DNA of 64,000 nt, from NCBI GenBank assembly GCA_023362775.1, contig JALMGJ010000006.1, positions 56,069,001 through 56,133,000 on the forward strand, given 5' to 3'. The notes below the pieces were generated by a model. It was given only the letters and a program-made list of their open reading frames with translations, searched no databases and was not told the origin of the DNA. The stretch comes from Charina bottae. Lineage: Eukaryota > Chordata > Lepidosauria > Squamata > Charinaidae. The position numbers were made by a program, and so were the translations under genes. Positions 42,683-55,328 of the stretch are shown here, piece after piece. The number at the start of each line of letters is the position of its first letter. Within the stretch, counting starts at the first letter, position 1.

Positions 42683-43295
42683 TATTTATTTTATTTATCG
42701 TATGGCACATTCACATCGCGTTACAATAAAAAACATAGAGCATAATAAATATGAAATATAAAATATAGACAGGAAAATTACAAACGTATGTCTAGGTTAC
42801 AAATACAGTTTTTTGCTTCAGTTGTCACAGCCAGGAAATCAGCAAAGTCTCCATTGTAGGCTTGGTTTTGACACTCTGTCACTATATGTTGGATAGTTTG
42901 TTTTTTGGCCCCACAATCACAATTCGATGATGTTGTTTTGCCCCATTTATAAAGGGCATCTGCACATCTACCATGACCCGTGCGAATTTGGTTCAAGGTT
43001 GTCCATATCACACGGGGCTGGTCAAATCCAGGTGGTTTTTCCAAGATGCAGGGCAAGCTTCGACATTGTGGAGGGCAGTTTTTTAGCCAATGTTGTTTCC
43101 ACGTGTTGTGGATATTGAAATCATCTTCTAGAAGAGCTTTAGCGGTAGAAATGGCTGGATGTCTCAATCTCAGCCTGTTTCGCTCCAAGCAGGCTACGTC
43201 ATTTAGTATTGGTAGCTGAATACAAGAAGCAATTGCATAGGTTATTTGGAGCAGGGCTTGATTTTTTTTCTTCCCTTTCCTCCCCTTTTTTATTG
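42683..43295 (-). pseudogene. Non-LTR retrotransposon ORF2 C-terminus with CCHC-type knuckle
   Basis: The minus frame (42778-43299) holds IRTGHGRCADALYKWGKTTS and CDCGAKKQTIQHIVTEC, the C-x-C...H...C knuckle at the end of ORF2 in Jockey/I-group and related LINEs, and ends CNLDIRL-stop. A short 3' UTR and an ATAAATAAAATAAAT tail at 42683-42705 follow. It is 5'-truncated at about 43295. Intact over 173 codons, it is fairly young. Clade is uncertain. Confidence 0.75.
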
Positions 43296-43584
43296 CCAAA
43301 AAAGAAAATACATGTTAGGATCATGGTGGACCAATATTTCTTTATCTAAGAGCTATTTTTTTCAGAGTAGTTTTTATTCAGCTTTTGGATTCTAAAATGA
43401 ACATCTTACATCACTTCCAAACATTGTTCATTTTTTCCACAGAGACCTTATGCCTGCATGTAATTCCCACAAGAAATGAGAATTATAGTTGGCTGTAAGA
43501 AAAAAAATACTTAGGGCTTGATTGATTCTTTTGTCTTTTATCAACAATTCTTTACATGTAATTCTTGGTGATAGTGTTCCACAT

Positions 43585-43665
43585 TGTTTGTTTGTTTGTT
43601 TGTTTGTTTAATTTATCCCCCGCCCATCTCCCATACAAGGGACTCTGGGCGGGTTACAGCAAGTA
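43585..43665 (-). repeat. L2-type 3' tail with (TTTG)n
   Basis: A TTTG run then CCGCCCATCTCCCATACAAG and GACTCTGGGCGGGTTACA is the L2 tail in reverse. Confidence 0.7.
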
Positions 43666-43769
43666 AAAATTTAAAAACTATACAAAATTTCTAAAAAAAC
43701 ATATCAAGCAAAATAAATAAAGTCCAAGATGGGTTAGAACCGCAGAATAGGTCATGGTGCTACGGGGCC

Positions 43770-43814
43770 TACACATACATACATACATACATACATACAT
43801 ACATACATACATAC
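43770..43814. repeat. (ACAT)n microsatellite
   Basis: Eleven ACAT units without interruption. Confidence 0.95.
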
Positions 43815-44705
43815 CAAACCTTAACTCCCTGGAACTCCCTGAAAACCAGCTTCTTGGGGAGACTGACTGTTGTTTTGTCCAGTCAGTTAAAATACTCCAA
43901 AGCCCTGGTCTCACCACGTACAGACGACTGGGTGGTGGAACTGCCCCTCTTCCCAAGTTTTAAGAAAGGAAATGGAGGAGAGGGATTTGAGAGTTGTAGA
44001 TGGAAATTGGGTCCAAAGGGAACTCAGAGTTCAAGACTGGGAATACCTTCCCTCTGTTAGAGTGACGGTTAAGAATATTTTTAATGCTGGGGTAGGTTGG
44101 TATGTTGGGATACAGATAATTTGCAGAAGTAAGTGAATCTTTTAAAAATGGTGGAGTTATTTAATAAAATATTATTAAGATAATCTTGGGGAAACTATTC
44201 AGAAGACTTTACAAAAACAAAATGTGCAGAAGCATGCTTTGAGTCTGGGCTGAAGGGAAAGTATTAAACTGGCTCCCCCCTGGTGACTCCCTGGCTATAA
44301 GAGGAAGGGAAAACACAGGCTGGTAAGATTCTGTCACTACAGTGTTTCTCAGAAAGTATAATTCCAGTCTTCTTGTGGAATCTGTTTCCTCATCTGGGCA
44401 ACCTCAAAAGGCTGACATTGCTCCCATGTTAACCAAGTGTCTGGGCTATCCTGATCTTCCTCAGGTTCCACCAGTTACCTTGCAGATGTAAAGAATTTCT
44501 GAACCAGATAACGGGTTCAGTTGTTGCGGCAGAACAAAATGATAATAAAGGGAAAAGGCCCCCACAACAAGGAGGATAGGTAGTATGTGGCAGCACAGCT
44601 GGTATGTGAACATTTCCACTAGAAGTTAGTGATCAGGAAGAATGGAATTGCTCAGTGGAGAGACAGAAGAATATCAAATGATTTGTGAGGTAAACGTCAG
44701 AAAGT
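43815..44705. other. Unassigned sequence
   Basis: No exon or assignable repeat was recognised. Confidence 0.4.
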
Positions 44706-44710
44706 ATGTA

Positions 44711-45349
44711 CAGGTAGTCCTTGCTTAACGTCCATTCATTCAGTGACTGTTCGAAGTTACGATGGCGCTGAACGAATGGTACTTACTCCCGGGCCTCAAA
44801 GTTATGGCCACTTCAGCACCCCCATGATCAAAATTTGGGCGCTTGGCTGCCTGCCTGCATTTATGGCTGCAGGGTGTGCTTCAACTCTCCCCACCTGCCT
44901 ATCTCCCCCATCTCTGCCCTTTTGGCCGCCCTGCTCTCCGCTGCTCCCTGCTGCCCCCCACTGACCTTCACCGTCGTCTTCTTCCCTCAGGGTGAGGTGT
45001 GCCCAGCCTGGCCCTTTGTGAGGCAGCTGCTGGCTATGTGAGGCCTTCCCAAGGCCATGTGCGGCCAGCAGCTGCCTTGCGAAGGGCCAGGCTGGGTGCA
45101 CCTCCTCAGCAGCAGGAGGAAGATGTTGGAAGTCAGCTGGGGGCGGCGGGGGGCAACAGAGGTGGCAGAGTGCAGGGCAGCGGAGGTGGTATGGGTGGTA
45201 GAGTGTAGGGTGGCCAAAAGGGCGGAGATGTGTCCTGGCCTAACAACTGCAATCGGGACTACTGAAACTATCATTGCTAAGCGGTGTGGTCACATGATGT
45301 TTTGCCTAGCGACCAGTCCCAATTAGGGTCGTTAAGTGAGGACTACCTG
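44711..45349. mobile_element. Tigger/pogo-like foldback element
   Basis: Ends CAGGTAGTCCTTGCTTAACG and GTTAAGTGAGGACTACCTG are inverted and flanked by TA on both sides, the Tc1/mariner-Tigger duplication. The interior is itself an imperfect palindrome, including GTGCCCAGCCTGGCCC (about 45000) against GGGCCAGGCTGGGTGCAC (about 45085). No transposase is present. Related copies are at 47.3-47.6 and 62.4-63.1 kb. Confidence 0.8.
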
Positions 45350-45359
45350 TAACTAGCAA

Positions 45360-46330
45360 TTAAAAGTGGAAAAAAGATGGACACAGAACAGGTTCTTGAC
45401 ATAAAAGCTAATAAATAAGCAGTGTTGTTAATGTACATTGCAGCTTTAGTAAAGGAATGTGAAGAGAGAGGTTTCTTTCATGAAGGTGTTAGTATTGTGG
45501 ACGAAAACGTATCTTACTATGGAACCCACTTTCCTAGTGACCCTTGGTAGAATGATAAACACACTGACTCACTTTTGTCATTAATGCATCGTATAAAAAG
45601 ATTTATATGGGAGAAACATTTTCTGCCATACATCTGTTCAGACCTCGCAGCACCGGGTTAATTACCAGATGCTTTGTGGGGTCCTGGGGTTTGTCACAGA
45701 TGACTGCATCCATGGGCCACACATGCCCCACACATAAAAAATAAGCAGAGGTTTGATCGGACCATCATGGTAGCCACCATGACATTTAGCCATACCCTGT
45801 GGACACCCTTGGGTGCATATGACGATTTTACCATGTGGTCCTTTGTCTTTTAAAGTGATGATCCATAGCTCAACTGGCAAGGCCCACATTTATAGACTTT
45901 TAATTAACCGTAGTAGGAATTATTCAGCAAACCTGTTAAGTTATTTAACACCTTACATTTCACTGAGTATCAAAACATCTTTTGTTTTCCTTCATGTGAA
46001 CATTTTCTAAGATGATTTTATTTTGCTGTCATCAGCAAATTATCCATGCCCTCTCTCAGCCACCCACCCCCCTTAATATATTCTGGGTTTATTTTAATAT
46101 TTCTACATCTCACTTATCTCAAACTCTGCAATGCAACCCCGTATATGTCTTCCCATAAGTAAGTCCATTGAATTAGCTTCTCAAGCATAAGTAAGTGTAC
46201 TGGCATAGATTGCAGCCTTAATCAGTGGACTGCTTTTCCCACATATTAAATTACGTTACCTGCCACCATATAATCTTTACTTACTTGCTTTAGCAGTATA
46301 ATTTATCTAGGTGATAAATGGGGATAAATT
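45360..46330. other. Unassigned sequence
   Basis: No recognised exon; 45600-45900 is of moderate complexity and may be an old repeat. Confidence 0.35.
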
Positions 46331-46339
46331 TCCCAGTTC

Positions 46340-46565
46340 CTCACACAGCCTGAGTTCACATAATATTCTTAATTTAGATGCTGAATTAATCCATTTTCTG
46401 GATTTTCACAATACATTGAACCGTAACCTAACCAAACATACTAAGCCTGAAAAACTAATAAAGACTAAAGATAATCAAGCTTAGAATGATGTGCTGCAAA
46501 TGGAATCCCAGGTTTGTCACTAACCAGTTTATGTGTGTTGTGGGGCCAACTTAAAAGACAGTAGA
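46340..46565. repeat. Unclassified dispersed repeat, copy C (reverse)
   Basis: CATTGAACCGTAACCTAACC and AAACATACTAAGCCTG are the reverse of the copy A/B text; it ends near GTTTATGTGTGTTGTGG. Confidence 0.4.
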
Positions 46566-46569
46566 CTTT

Positions 46570-47295
46570 CTTTCAAGAGAATACCATGCCAAATGGTTCA
46601 GTGTCAATTACATTATATGTAATTCAAAGAACAAGTAGTTGTTTACTGACTGCCTGTTTGCCCCTAAACTCATAGCCTTGCAACTGCGCTGCCAAAATTC
46701 AGTGGCAGATTGCTGAATATTAGAGGTAAAAATTCCCACTGATTTCTGATGGGGAGATAAGCAAACAAGGTACACTAAGATTCTGGATAAGCTTAGCACA
46801 TATTAAATGGCTCAGAACTCCCTCACCCACTTTGAAAATAGTTTAAACAATTTGTCAAGATGCTCTCCCCTTTCTCTGGCCACCAAAAGTAATAGAAAAT
46901 GCACAGAGGGAGAAAGGTTGCTTGCTTCAGATGTAACAGTAACTGGTTAACATACAGGAGATGGCACATAGAAGCCAGGATTTAGGAAAGTGAGAGTGCA
47001 ATTAATTAGATTCCAGTTAGATTAATCAAATACCAGGCTTAATGTATTACATTAAGAAACAGAAAACGTGTTGTCTGTGATCTCACCTTCACATCTCTGC
47101 TCAGCTTTGTAAGGGCTTCTTTGCATTCTTCTCTATTAAGGATTCTATCTATCTAGGATTATCAGGTCCCACTTCCCACCAGTCTTTGAACAGTGAGACC
47201 TGGTTATCACCTGGTTGTCTGAATGCAGAATGGCTATGACTCTTGGTTATTAAATTGTCTTGTCTCAATATGTGTTCAACAGCAGCCTTTGCTGC
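46570..47295. other. Unassigned sequence
   Basis: Nothing recognised. Confidence 0.4.
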
Positions 47296-47309
47296 ATATA
47301 TAAAATTGA

Positions 47310-47624
47310 ATTGTGACTTACGACTGGTGATTTACGACTGTTCCTTGCACTTACGACCATCACAGCATCCCCGTGGTCACATGATCATGATTTGAACACT
47401 TGGCAACCGTTGCACATTTATGATGGTTGCAGCGTCCTGTGGTCACATGATCCTCATTTGTGATGCTTCCAACAAGCAAAGTCAATGGGGAAGCCGGCAG
47501 GGAAGGTCACAAGTTGTGGTCACATTATGTCTTGTTTAATGACCATGGTGATTCACTTAATGAACGCACCACTTAACGACTAATTTTCCGGTCCCTATTG
47601 TGGTAGTAAGTTGAGGACTACCTG
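47310..47624. mobile_element. Tigger/pogo-like foldback element, left end decayed
   Basis: The right terminus GTTGAGGACTACCTG is followed by TA, as in the 44.7-kb copy. The left part (GTGACTTACGACTGG, repeated TTTACGACTG) has lost the exact end. GTGGTCACATGATC occurs twice inside. Confidence 0.7.
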
Positions 47625-48044
47625 TATGTTAAATGTACCACAATAATGATTCATAAATATGTCTAAACATATTTGAGATCACTTAAATTACCGCTTACTG
47701 AAATTGTAACAAACACGGTTGACTTCCTTGTACCAAATAAAAAAAATCCTTAGCACACAGTCAATCTGCTTGACAAACTTATATATCCATATCACTTTTA
47801 TCTATATTTTCTGAATCTATCATCTATCTATAATGTCTGTTGTTCTATGAAGGTGTTGAGAAACATTTCACATGTTAATGCTGCCTTGCCCAAATACAGG
47901 CATAAAAAATACTGTAAAATCAGATTTAAGCTGATCCTTTCAGATTGGGGCAACTGTTCTCAATCAGCTTGGGAAGTATTTGCACCTAATCAATTCACTG
48001 CAATGTTCTTTAAGCCAGTATCTCCTGGCAGATAAAAAAGGTAA

Positions 48045-48790
48045 AGACTCCTTCCAACTGAGTTTCTTGATACAAGTCTGAATACCACTTCTTTCAATCT
48101 TTTATTCTGCAAGCTAATCTTGCCCAGCTCCTATAACCATTCTTCATACCCTTTGGCTTCCAGATGCCTTATCTATGTGTTCTACATATCTATTCCAGTT
48201 TCCCCACGTTCCTTCTATGTGAGGTGTCCAGGAGTGGAACAACTACAGTCTAACCAGTGCAGAGTACAGTGGGATTATTACAGTGTTACTGAAGCCTAAA
48301 GTTATAGGCTGCTGCATTCCACAGCTTGCTCACATTCAACTAGTGCTCCATTAGACCTTTATATCCTTTTTACATGCGCTGCCCCCAAGTCAGTTGTCTC
48401 CACTCCTGTATCTATGCATTTGATGCAGGAGGTTTACCTGTCATCATTGGACATTATCTTGTTGGACATGATCCAATGTTTAAACCTGTTGAGATAATTC
48501 TGAATCATGATTTTAAACTATCAGCCAATACCCCTAGTTTTTATTATTTGCAAATTCAATAAGCACCCTTTTCATTCCACCTTCAAGGTCGTATATGGAA
48601 ATGCTGAATAGCACAGGATCAAAGATGAAGCCCAACGTTCAGTGACATCACTCAGTTCTACCCTCTGGGTTGATGCCGAACCATTTATGAGCACATTTTG
48701 GTTGTGGTTGTTGCAAAGCAACCATATTGCAGCACTCCCAACCCACATTTAACATCTTCTCAAGGGTATAATGAGAGGCTTTGTCAAATA
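48045..48790 (-). mobile_element. Ancient CR1-like LINE remnant
   Basis: Phrases such as GTCTAACCAGTGCAGAGTAC, TTGGACATGATCCAATG and ATTTGCAAATTCAATAAGCA match a widespread amniote interspersed repeat that I recall as CR1-related in reverse orientation. It has no open frame. A second piece of it is at 63.5-63.8 kb. Confidence 0.5.
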
Positions 48791-48799
48791 CTTAATATA

Positions 48800-49850
48800 A
48801 ATGTAAGGGATAAAGGAGAAGAATAGAAGGCAAAACATACAGTAAGCAGGATAGGTTCCTGCAGTCCTGAGAATATGAGCAAGTTGCTTTTTCTAAAATG
48901 TATCTTTATTGGCTGAAACTTAAACATGATAAACCTAACAAGGTAAGTCAGAGAAGCAAGCTAAATGTGAATGATATGGCAAAGAAATTCAAGGCCTGGT
49001 TTCCAGAATGCAGCATGATTACAAGAACTGCTTTTATTATGAAGAGAGTATGTCTGAACAGAACATTTAGGTTAATATTCTTATGTCATCGTATCCTTAA
49101 GAACAGTCTGTCTTCTCTTTTGGATGGGCTTCTCAAGTTACAACTTTGAACAAAAATATCATTTCATTACAGTGGTTTAATGTAGTTAAACATACAGACA
49201 GATATTCTTACTGTTCTAGATTTAAGGTGTGTGCATGTACTGCTAAACAAACCAAAGTTATGCTCGTGGCATTGCCTTTTTTTTTGCTTAGGTTGATACG
49301 TTCAAAATGCAAATTTCTCTTGGCAGTACACCTGTACTACTTACACTGTCATCATCAGTGTCATCATCAACTACCGTTTGAGAGTTTTTTGAACTCTGTG
49401 CGCTGTACAGTGCTGGCGTTCACAATGGTGGGAATTTTTACGCACTGTGACTCAGCTGCTGGTCTATCACTTTGCTGTTGTTATAAACATTGTAAAATAT
49501 GGACTGTGTAGCGCAGAAGTGAATTGTATTGTGAAGTTTTCATATTTTCTGAATGTTTATTCAGGGTTCTCTGGGACCTGAAAATTATTTCAAGAGTTCC
49601 TTCAGAGTAAAAAGTTTGAGTAAGGCTGAAAAATCTTTCCCCTAGCATTTTCTCACTTCCGTTTCGTTCAGAATCATTTGATATCTTTTATTTTTAATTC
49701 CATCCACTCTTTTGAAGGCACTTTGTTTAGCCCTCTTTATCCACTGTCAACATTTTTACTTCCAGTGATCGCTCTTGCCTTTTAAAATTTTAACTGTTCT
49801 TTTGCTCACCTTGGCTATATTTTTTGCAACTCGCTTTTCTGGACTATTTA
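48800..49850. other. AT-rich sequence, nothing recognised
   Basis: A consensus donor-like AACAAG|GTAAGT is at 48937-48945 but no matching acceptor-bounded exon was seen. Confidence 0.4.
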
Positions 49851-49851
49851 T

Positions 49852-49935
49852 TTATTTAGCAAATTTATATGGCCACCCATCTGACATAATGTGACTCTGG
49901 GTGGTGTACGAACTTGGCAACAATTAAAACAACAC
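49852..49935 (-). repeat. Old CR1/L2-type 3' tail
   Basis: TATTTATTTAGCAAATTTAT followed by GGCCACCCATCTGAC and GACTCTGGGTGG is a diverged GCCACCCAGAGTC tail in reverse. Confidence 0.55.
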
Positions 49936-50439
49936 AACCAGTCTTAAAACACTGAACATGAATCAAAATAAAAATATGAAATAACCAAGGTTGTGGAATT
50001 ACACCATATTATTCTCTCATTCACATTTTTTTGCAGCAGTCATTCTCTTCTATGCATTTTTTTCCTAATCTACAGCTTCTTTCTCTTCATTTCACCAACC
50101 TTCCTTTTTATACTTCCCATTAGTGTAATTTAATAGACTTCTATAGCACTTTAAATACAGTTTTTTCTACCCTGTTCCAAGTGGCTTCCACACCATCTTT
50201 CCTTACACTCACTTTCCATTCATTCTGTTGGGAGACCAATCTATCTTCAAATACTTCTTCATACTTGGGGTGTACTTGTTTCTCCTGCAGTTGTACTTAT
50301 ACTCTCATTTATTTCACTTATTTCCTTTTCTTCCATGTCCATTTTCCCCCATGACACTACCAAAAAGCAGTTTGTCCCACATTCAGAAGCTATAATCATC
50401 CAGGTATCCTTCATTAATTCTCTAAGTCTTTCCTCATAC

Positions 50440-50522
50440 ATATTTTTGTAAGCCACCCAGAGTCACCGTGAGTGAGTTGGGCAGTCATATAAATCTTTTT
50501 AATAAAATAAAATATTTTAATA
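50440..50522 (+). repeat. Old CR1/L2-type 3' tail
   Basis: TTGTAAGCCACCCAGAGTCA then GAGTTGGGCAGTCATATAAA and AATAAAATAAAA is the forward form of the diverged tail. Upstream (49936-50440) may be a decayed element body. Confidence 0.6.
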
Positions 50523-50524
50523 AA

Positions 50525-52675
50525 TATTCAAATCCATCACACTTTTAAAGTTCCCTTGCCATGTGAATACATTAAAAAGCTTATGGTGAAATGACGTATA
50601 TGAAATAAACAGAACTTTTTTTTCAAGAAGATACAGACCAATCACTACTGTCATTTGTTGTTGGATTTCAGAAAGGCCCAATCCCTTTTTTGGTACCTGT
50701 TTGCTTCACTGTCACTCATCCATTCATGTCACCTAGCAAAATGACTTTCCATTCAGGTTGTTGCTGAACTGTTTTCCTTCAAAACTCAACCTTGTTGTTT
50801 CATTTTCAACATACAATGAGCATAGCATGCCACTGTCACCCACCTATGAATTCCTACTTTCATATGGACCTTCAGCAAGCTAATTGACACAAATGTATGA
50901 TTTCAGACAAATTTTAGTTCTTTCATTCATAATTAAACCTACATTTTCCCTCCCATGCATATATTCATCAGTTCCACACCATAAGAACAAGTCATTTCAT
51001 TCAGATCTTTCTCTTAGATTCACAGATATACAACATACCTATTTTTATTTTCATTTCATTTGTTAATGCATACTCTTTACCATTCACTTTTCTTACATTT
51101 CAGGTCACAATTTTCTATATGCTGTGGCTGTCATACTCCTGAAGCACCTATTTTTGTTTTCAACTCTCTGTCTTTTTCTTTTCACTTTCATTCATTTCTG
51201 AGGCATCCTTGGGATTCTGGAAAATATTATCATCTTAATAGCTAATGGAATATTATGTTGAAATACAGTATCCTGTGCTCTGAAATGAGAACATATGTTT
51301 CCTCTTTGAAATCACCTCTAGCTACGAGCAGTTACAGAAAGCCCAGCTTTAAAAACAAACAGCATTCTGCCTTGATATATTTTGATATTGTTCTTGATTA
51401 GCTGAAGTATTCATTTTTGGTCCCACACTCTCAGAGAAGTGATGAAATATCATTAGTTTGCTAAGAAAGATTGGTAATAAACTATGTTACGTGGAGACAC
51501 CTCCCAAGACTTCTGTTCAAACACTGGCATTTGTTAAAACATAGAAGGCACTCCATTCTTAGCATGCTTGCTACATTTTTAGTAAAGCCCACCCCTCTTG
51601 CCCTCAGCAAATCAAACAAGACTGGCTGAACAATAATATAAATATATCTTCTTTTGTTTTTGCATCTTTTGTTGTCATACAAAACATGAAACTGTAATTT
51701 AAAGCAGCCCCTGTATTCTACTCATGCAGCAGAATGAGATGAAAGGAACCTAAGGCAAAACCAAATGAAGCATTCAGACTGAGGCAGAAACCACATTTTT
51801 GAATGTACCCCTTTGGGGGAACTTTCTAACTTATAAAAAAAGGTAGCACAGAAGGGAGAAGACAGAAACAGAATCTCTGCTCCTGATCTGCCAGTCTGGT
51901 TTTTTTCCCCTCAAGAATAATCTCCCTCCCTGCATTCTAAAATGGTAGGCTGCGTTAGCATGACATGCTTATCCATGCTTAACCCAATTTTCTGGATGAA
52001 TCGTAAAATAAGCATTTGGATTGGGTTTATGTAACATGCTGGGTTAAAATGTGGTTGGGTAATTTGTAGTTCAGTGTGTCATGCAGAGTCAGCAGTGTGA
52101 GATGCAGAATTGAGGAGGTCCATGGAAAAATTACTGCAGGGGAATGTGCTCCTTCCTCCATCACACCTAACCAGCATCAGTGCTGGGTACCTGGAATGTG
52201 CTGTTTATATTTTCCACAGGGTTCCAAGTAACAGCATATCAGAGGTATTGTGGGAAATTAAAATGGCACCTGTTCTCTGCTAACCCCATTCTGGATACTA
52301 GACTTCGTTCTATCAATTTATTGAACTGCATACGCAAAGCAGGCCCTATCATCAAATGTTTCACTCTACAGAAATATTTGCACCTCAGTTTTTCCCCCAT
52401 ATTTTCTGCTTGCATTTGTACTTTGCTAAATGAAAGAGGTACTCCCTCTACAGGACACTCAGTGAAACAGCAAGTGAAGCTGCAGCTTTTTTGTTTGTTC
52501 GTTTATTTTTACAAAAAGGGTATTATTTTTCCTCTAATGTAGGTTTTGCATTCTTTAATTAGCTTAATTTATTACATTATTTCAATAATATTCCTCAACT
52601 GTTATATAATTAATGGAATATTAACAGTTAGGATTGCAATATTTCACCATTAATGACTGAAAGTAACAGTACCCA
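50525..52675. other. AT-rich sequence, nothing recognised
   Basis: A diverged dispersed-repeat copy may lie at 51950-52085 (ACATGCTGGGTTAAAATGTG). A 120-codon + frame at 52180-52542 has no family signal. Confidence 0.35.
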
Positions 52676-52677
52676 TT

Positions 52678-52716
52678 TCAACACAACACAACACAACACA
52701 ACACAACACAACATAA
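52678..52716. repeat. (CAACA)n microsatellite
   Basis: Seven pentanucleotide units followed by decayed units. Confidence 0.95.
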
Positions 52717-53039
52717 CATCACATCTTTTTTGGAATCTCCATGCATTATTTTGCATTTTCACTAATGTAATATAAACCACACTCAGTTTATTAACTATGA
52801 TAATTTTTTCAATGAAAATTTGTTCTCTGATATTTTTTTTAAAGTTGTAATATTACTTACAACATCTTGAAAGCGTGTGTAGTCAGAGTATTGGACAGGG
52901 AATAGGGAAAGGCAGACTGAAGTCTCCACTCATCCATAGAGCTCTCTGGATGATTTTGGGTCCATTTAGTTTCTTTAATGCAACCTAGATCACAGGCCTG
53001 TTATTCTGAGGATAACATTAGGAAGAACCTTTATATACC

Positions 53040-53165
53040 TTGGAGGAGGAGAGACATGTTTGGCCTTTCGTAGCCAAAAATCAGGAGTCTGGAAGCACCA
53101 TGTTACCTAACAAATTTTATTAAAAGGCATAAGCCTTCAGGAGCTACAGCTGATCCTTGTGTACC
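53040..53165 (-). repeat. Amniote CACGAAAGCTTATG-type repeat remnant
   Basis: In reverse: AGCTGTAGCTCCTGAAGGCT, TATGCCTTTTAATAAA and AATTTGTTAGGTAAC match a common amniote repeat 3' end (GAGCTGTAGCTCACGAAAGC type). Class is not certain; the intact form has a CTGAAGAAG/CGAAAG arrangement reminiscent of the PLE cores here. Confidence 0.45.
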
Positions 53166-53386
53166 ATGTTAAGAAAGAGTGGGTTAGAAATATATATTTA
53201 CATTACATTTCTGTCCTAGCCTGCTTCCTTCTGTGCTAGTTTTAAAAACTGTGGTTCCCTGCTGTCTTAGTTTGAAATCATATAATCAATTATCTGGCCT
53301 GAGGGTTCTGCTGTCTCATTTTGATGCTTGTGTAGACCAAGTGTAATGTGTTAGAAGGATGGAAATTCACTCTTTCAGTGACATTA

Positions 53387-53729
53387 AAAAGGTAAAGTTT
53401 CCCCCCGCACATTTGTGCAGTCGTGTCCGACTCTAGGGGCCGGTGCTCATCTCCGTTTGTTAGCCGAAGAGCCAGCGTTGTCCGAAGACGCTTCCACAGT
53501 CATGTGGCCGGCATGACGCACGTGGAACGCTGTTACCTACCCACCGAAGTGGTACCTATTAATCGACTTGCATTTGCATGCTTTCGAATTGCTAGGTTGG
53601 CAAGAGCTGGGGCGAGTGTGGGAGCTCACTCTGTCACACGGGGCTAGGGATTCGAACCTCCGAACTTGCGACCTTCCGATCGACAAGCCTGGCGTCTTAC
53701 CCACTGAGCCACCACGCCCCACAATAATG
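53387..53729 (-). mobile_element. Sauria-type SINE
   Basis: Minus-strand head GGGGCGTGGTGGCTCAGTGG, B box GGTTCGAATCCCTAG, and 3' end at plus 53387 (AAAAGGTAAAGTTTCCCC). A 12-bp duplication TCAGTGACATTA flanks it (53375-53386, 53730-53741), with nine extra bases at the 5' side. Confidence 0.88.
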
Positions 53730-53741
53730 TCAGTGACATTA

Positions 53742-54865
53742 GGGAAAAGTTATAAAAAATACCGTTTACCACTCATGCCACAAGTACTTGGCACAAGTAC
53801 AGTTTTGCCATACGATTTACCAACTTAGATGTTGCGCAGGAAGAGAGGTGAAATAAAGGTAATTAGGATTAATCCACACTACCCAACTGCCCTGTCATCT
53901 GACAGGCCAGCAGCCATTTTTGGAGGGCCGGAACCAAACGTCATTCTGTTTTCACCCTCCTCCCATTGGAAATGCAACTTTGGAGCTCGTTTTCCTGCTG
54001 CGGTTTTAAAGTACTTTCCCCCTCTTGTGTTGCATTGGGTTGCTTTGTTGATTAAGTGGCTTATAAAGCAAATCAACAAATCAGCAAGCAAATCCATACA
54101 TGAGTCTGCCAAAACTGGAAGGCACAAAGTTGGAAAAGCTTGCCATAATGACTTATTCGTTCTCCGAGGCCAGTGAGGCAGTCAGATCGCTTGCATCCTA
54201 ATATAGCTCTCAACTCAGACTGCCTTTTGTCATGTTATCAAAAACGTGTTAACAGTGAAATATATGATCCGAGTTGAATGTGCAATCTACTGGAGATTAA
54301 GCTTCCCTTTCCCCTCAGCCGTGGTACCAAACACAAGTAAAATTTCAACCAGTTTTATACCAAATAGATTTTTATATTTAAAAAATTAATATGGATTGGT
54401 GGAGAATGCTGCTCTTACTGACTTCTATCCTTCCGTTTTGCCAGACATAGGCATCTGTGGAGTAGGAATGACAAAACGTGCACCGTGAAGTTGCGGCACA
54501 AATCCTGCCTCTTATGTACTAGTGTGTGACAGTCCAATACATGTTTTGCCATTTTGTCATTGTTGTATTTAGGGATAGATACCTACGCTGGCAGAATGCT
54601 TAAAATCCAGCATTCTGGTACCTACATGCTCCAAGCAGAGCTTACAATTGCTCTGAATGCTAGTTCTGGGTTGGGTTTTGGGGGTTTTGTAATTTGCAGT
54701 TTGGTAGATTGCTGTTTTAGCTTTGAGAAGGCTTTTATCTTGAAAAGCGGCAGGGTGGGGGGAAGCTTTCAAACATTTACACTGGAAATAAGATTAATTT
54801 AACATGGTGAGTGGCCTTAATTTTGTGTACCATGAATCCCCCAAATAAGATTGAACTGGCTAGAT
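53742..54865. other. Unassigned sequence
   Basis: Segment 53875-54180 is GC-richer, with CCCATTGG and a 115-codon + frame, but has no recognisable protein or repeat. The rest is AT-rich. Confidence 0.35.
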
Positions 54866-54867
54866 GT

Positions 54868-55297
54868 GCCATATTGAGAATATGGAATAGATACAAATCC
54901 AGGTTGTGCCTGAAAACACCTTTATGGCTCTCAACACAAGAAGCATTTTATAGATGAGAAATAATAGGCAAACACAAATGGTTAACATACCATGAGATAC
55001 TAGAATTCTGTCAAGGGGAATACAAAATAAAATTGAGAACAACTGGTGGCAGAGGGACATAGTTGCCTATGGTTTTCCTATTTACAGTTATCAGAAAGAT
55101 TCAGAGTAGACAAAAGTATTTATGGTATTGAATATTCTAAGACTGGCTTTGAAACGTAATTGTGTACAAATGATGAACATGTGATTGCTAAAATGTATAA
55201 ACTTTTATTGAAATTTGAAACTTTCTTTCTTTTAGTTTGTATTAATTTTTACTCTTGTTTTTAAAACTTTTAATAAAATTATATTAAAAAAAAGATT
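54868..55297 (+). pseudogene. L1 ORF2 C-terminus and 3' UTR, decayed
   Basis: Translation reads RIWNRYKSRLCLKTPLWLS, QEAFYR, a stop, then GKHKWLTYHEILEFCQGEYK, matching the C-terminal region of vertebrate L1 ORF2. It ends with TTTTAATAAAATTATATTAA and an A-tail at 55297. Stops are present; the element is 5'-truncated. Confidence 0.65.
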
Positions 55298-55328
55298 GAA
55301 CTGGGTTGGGCCAAGTACAGAGGATGTA

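Noticed and set aside
48937..48945. Consensus donor AACAAG|GTAAGT
   Set aside because: No acceptor-bounded open exon upstream; isolated donor matches are expected by chance.
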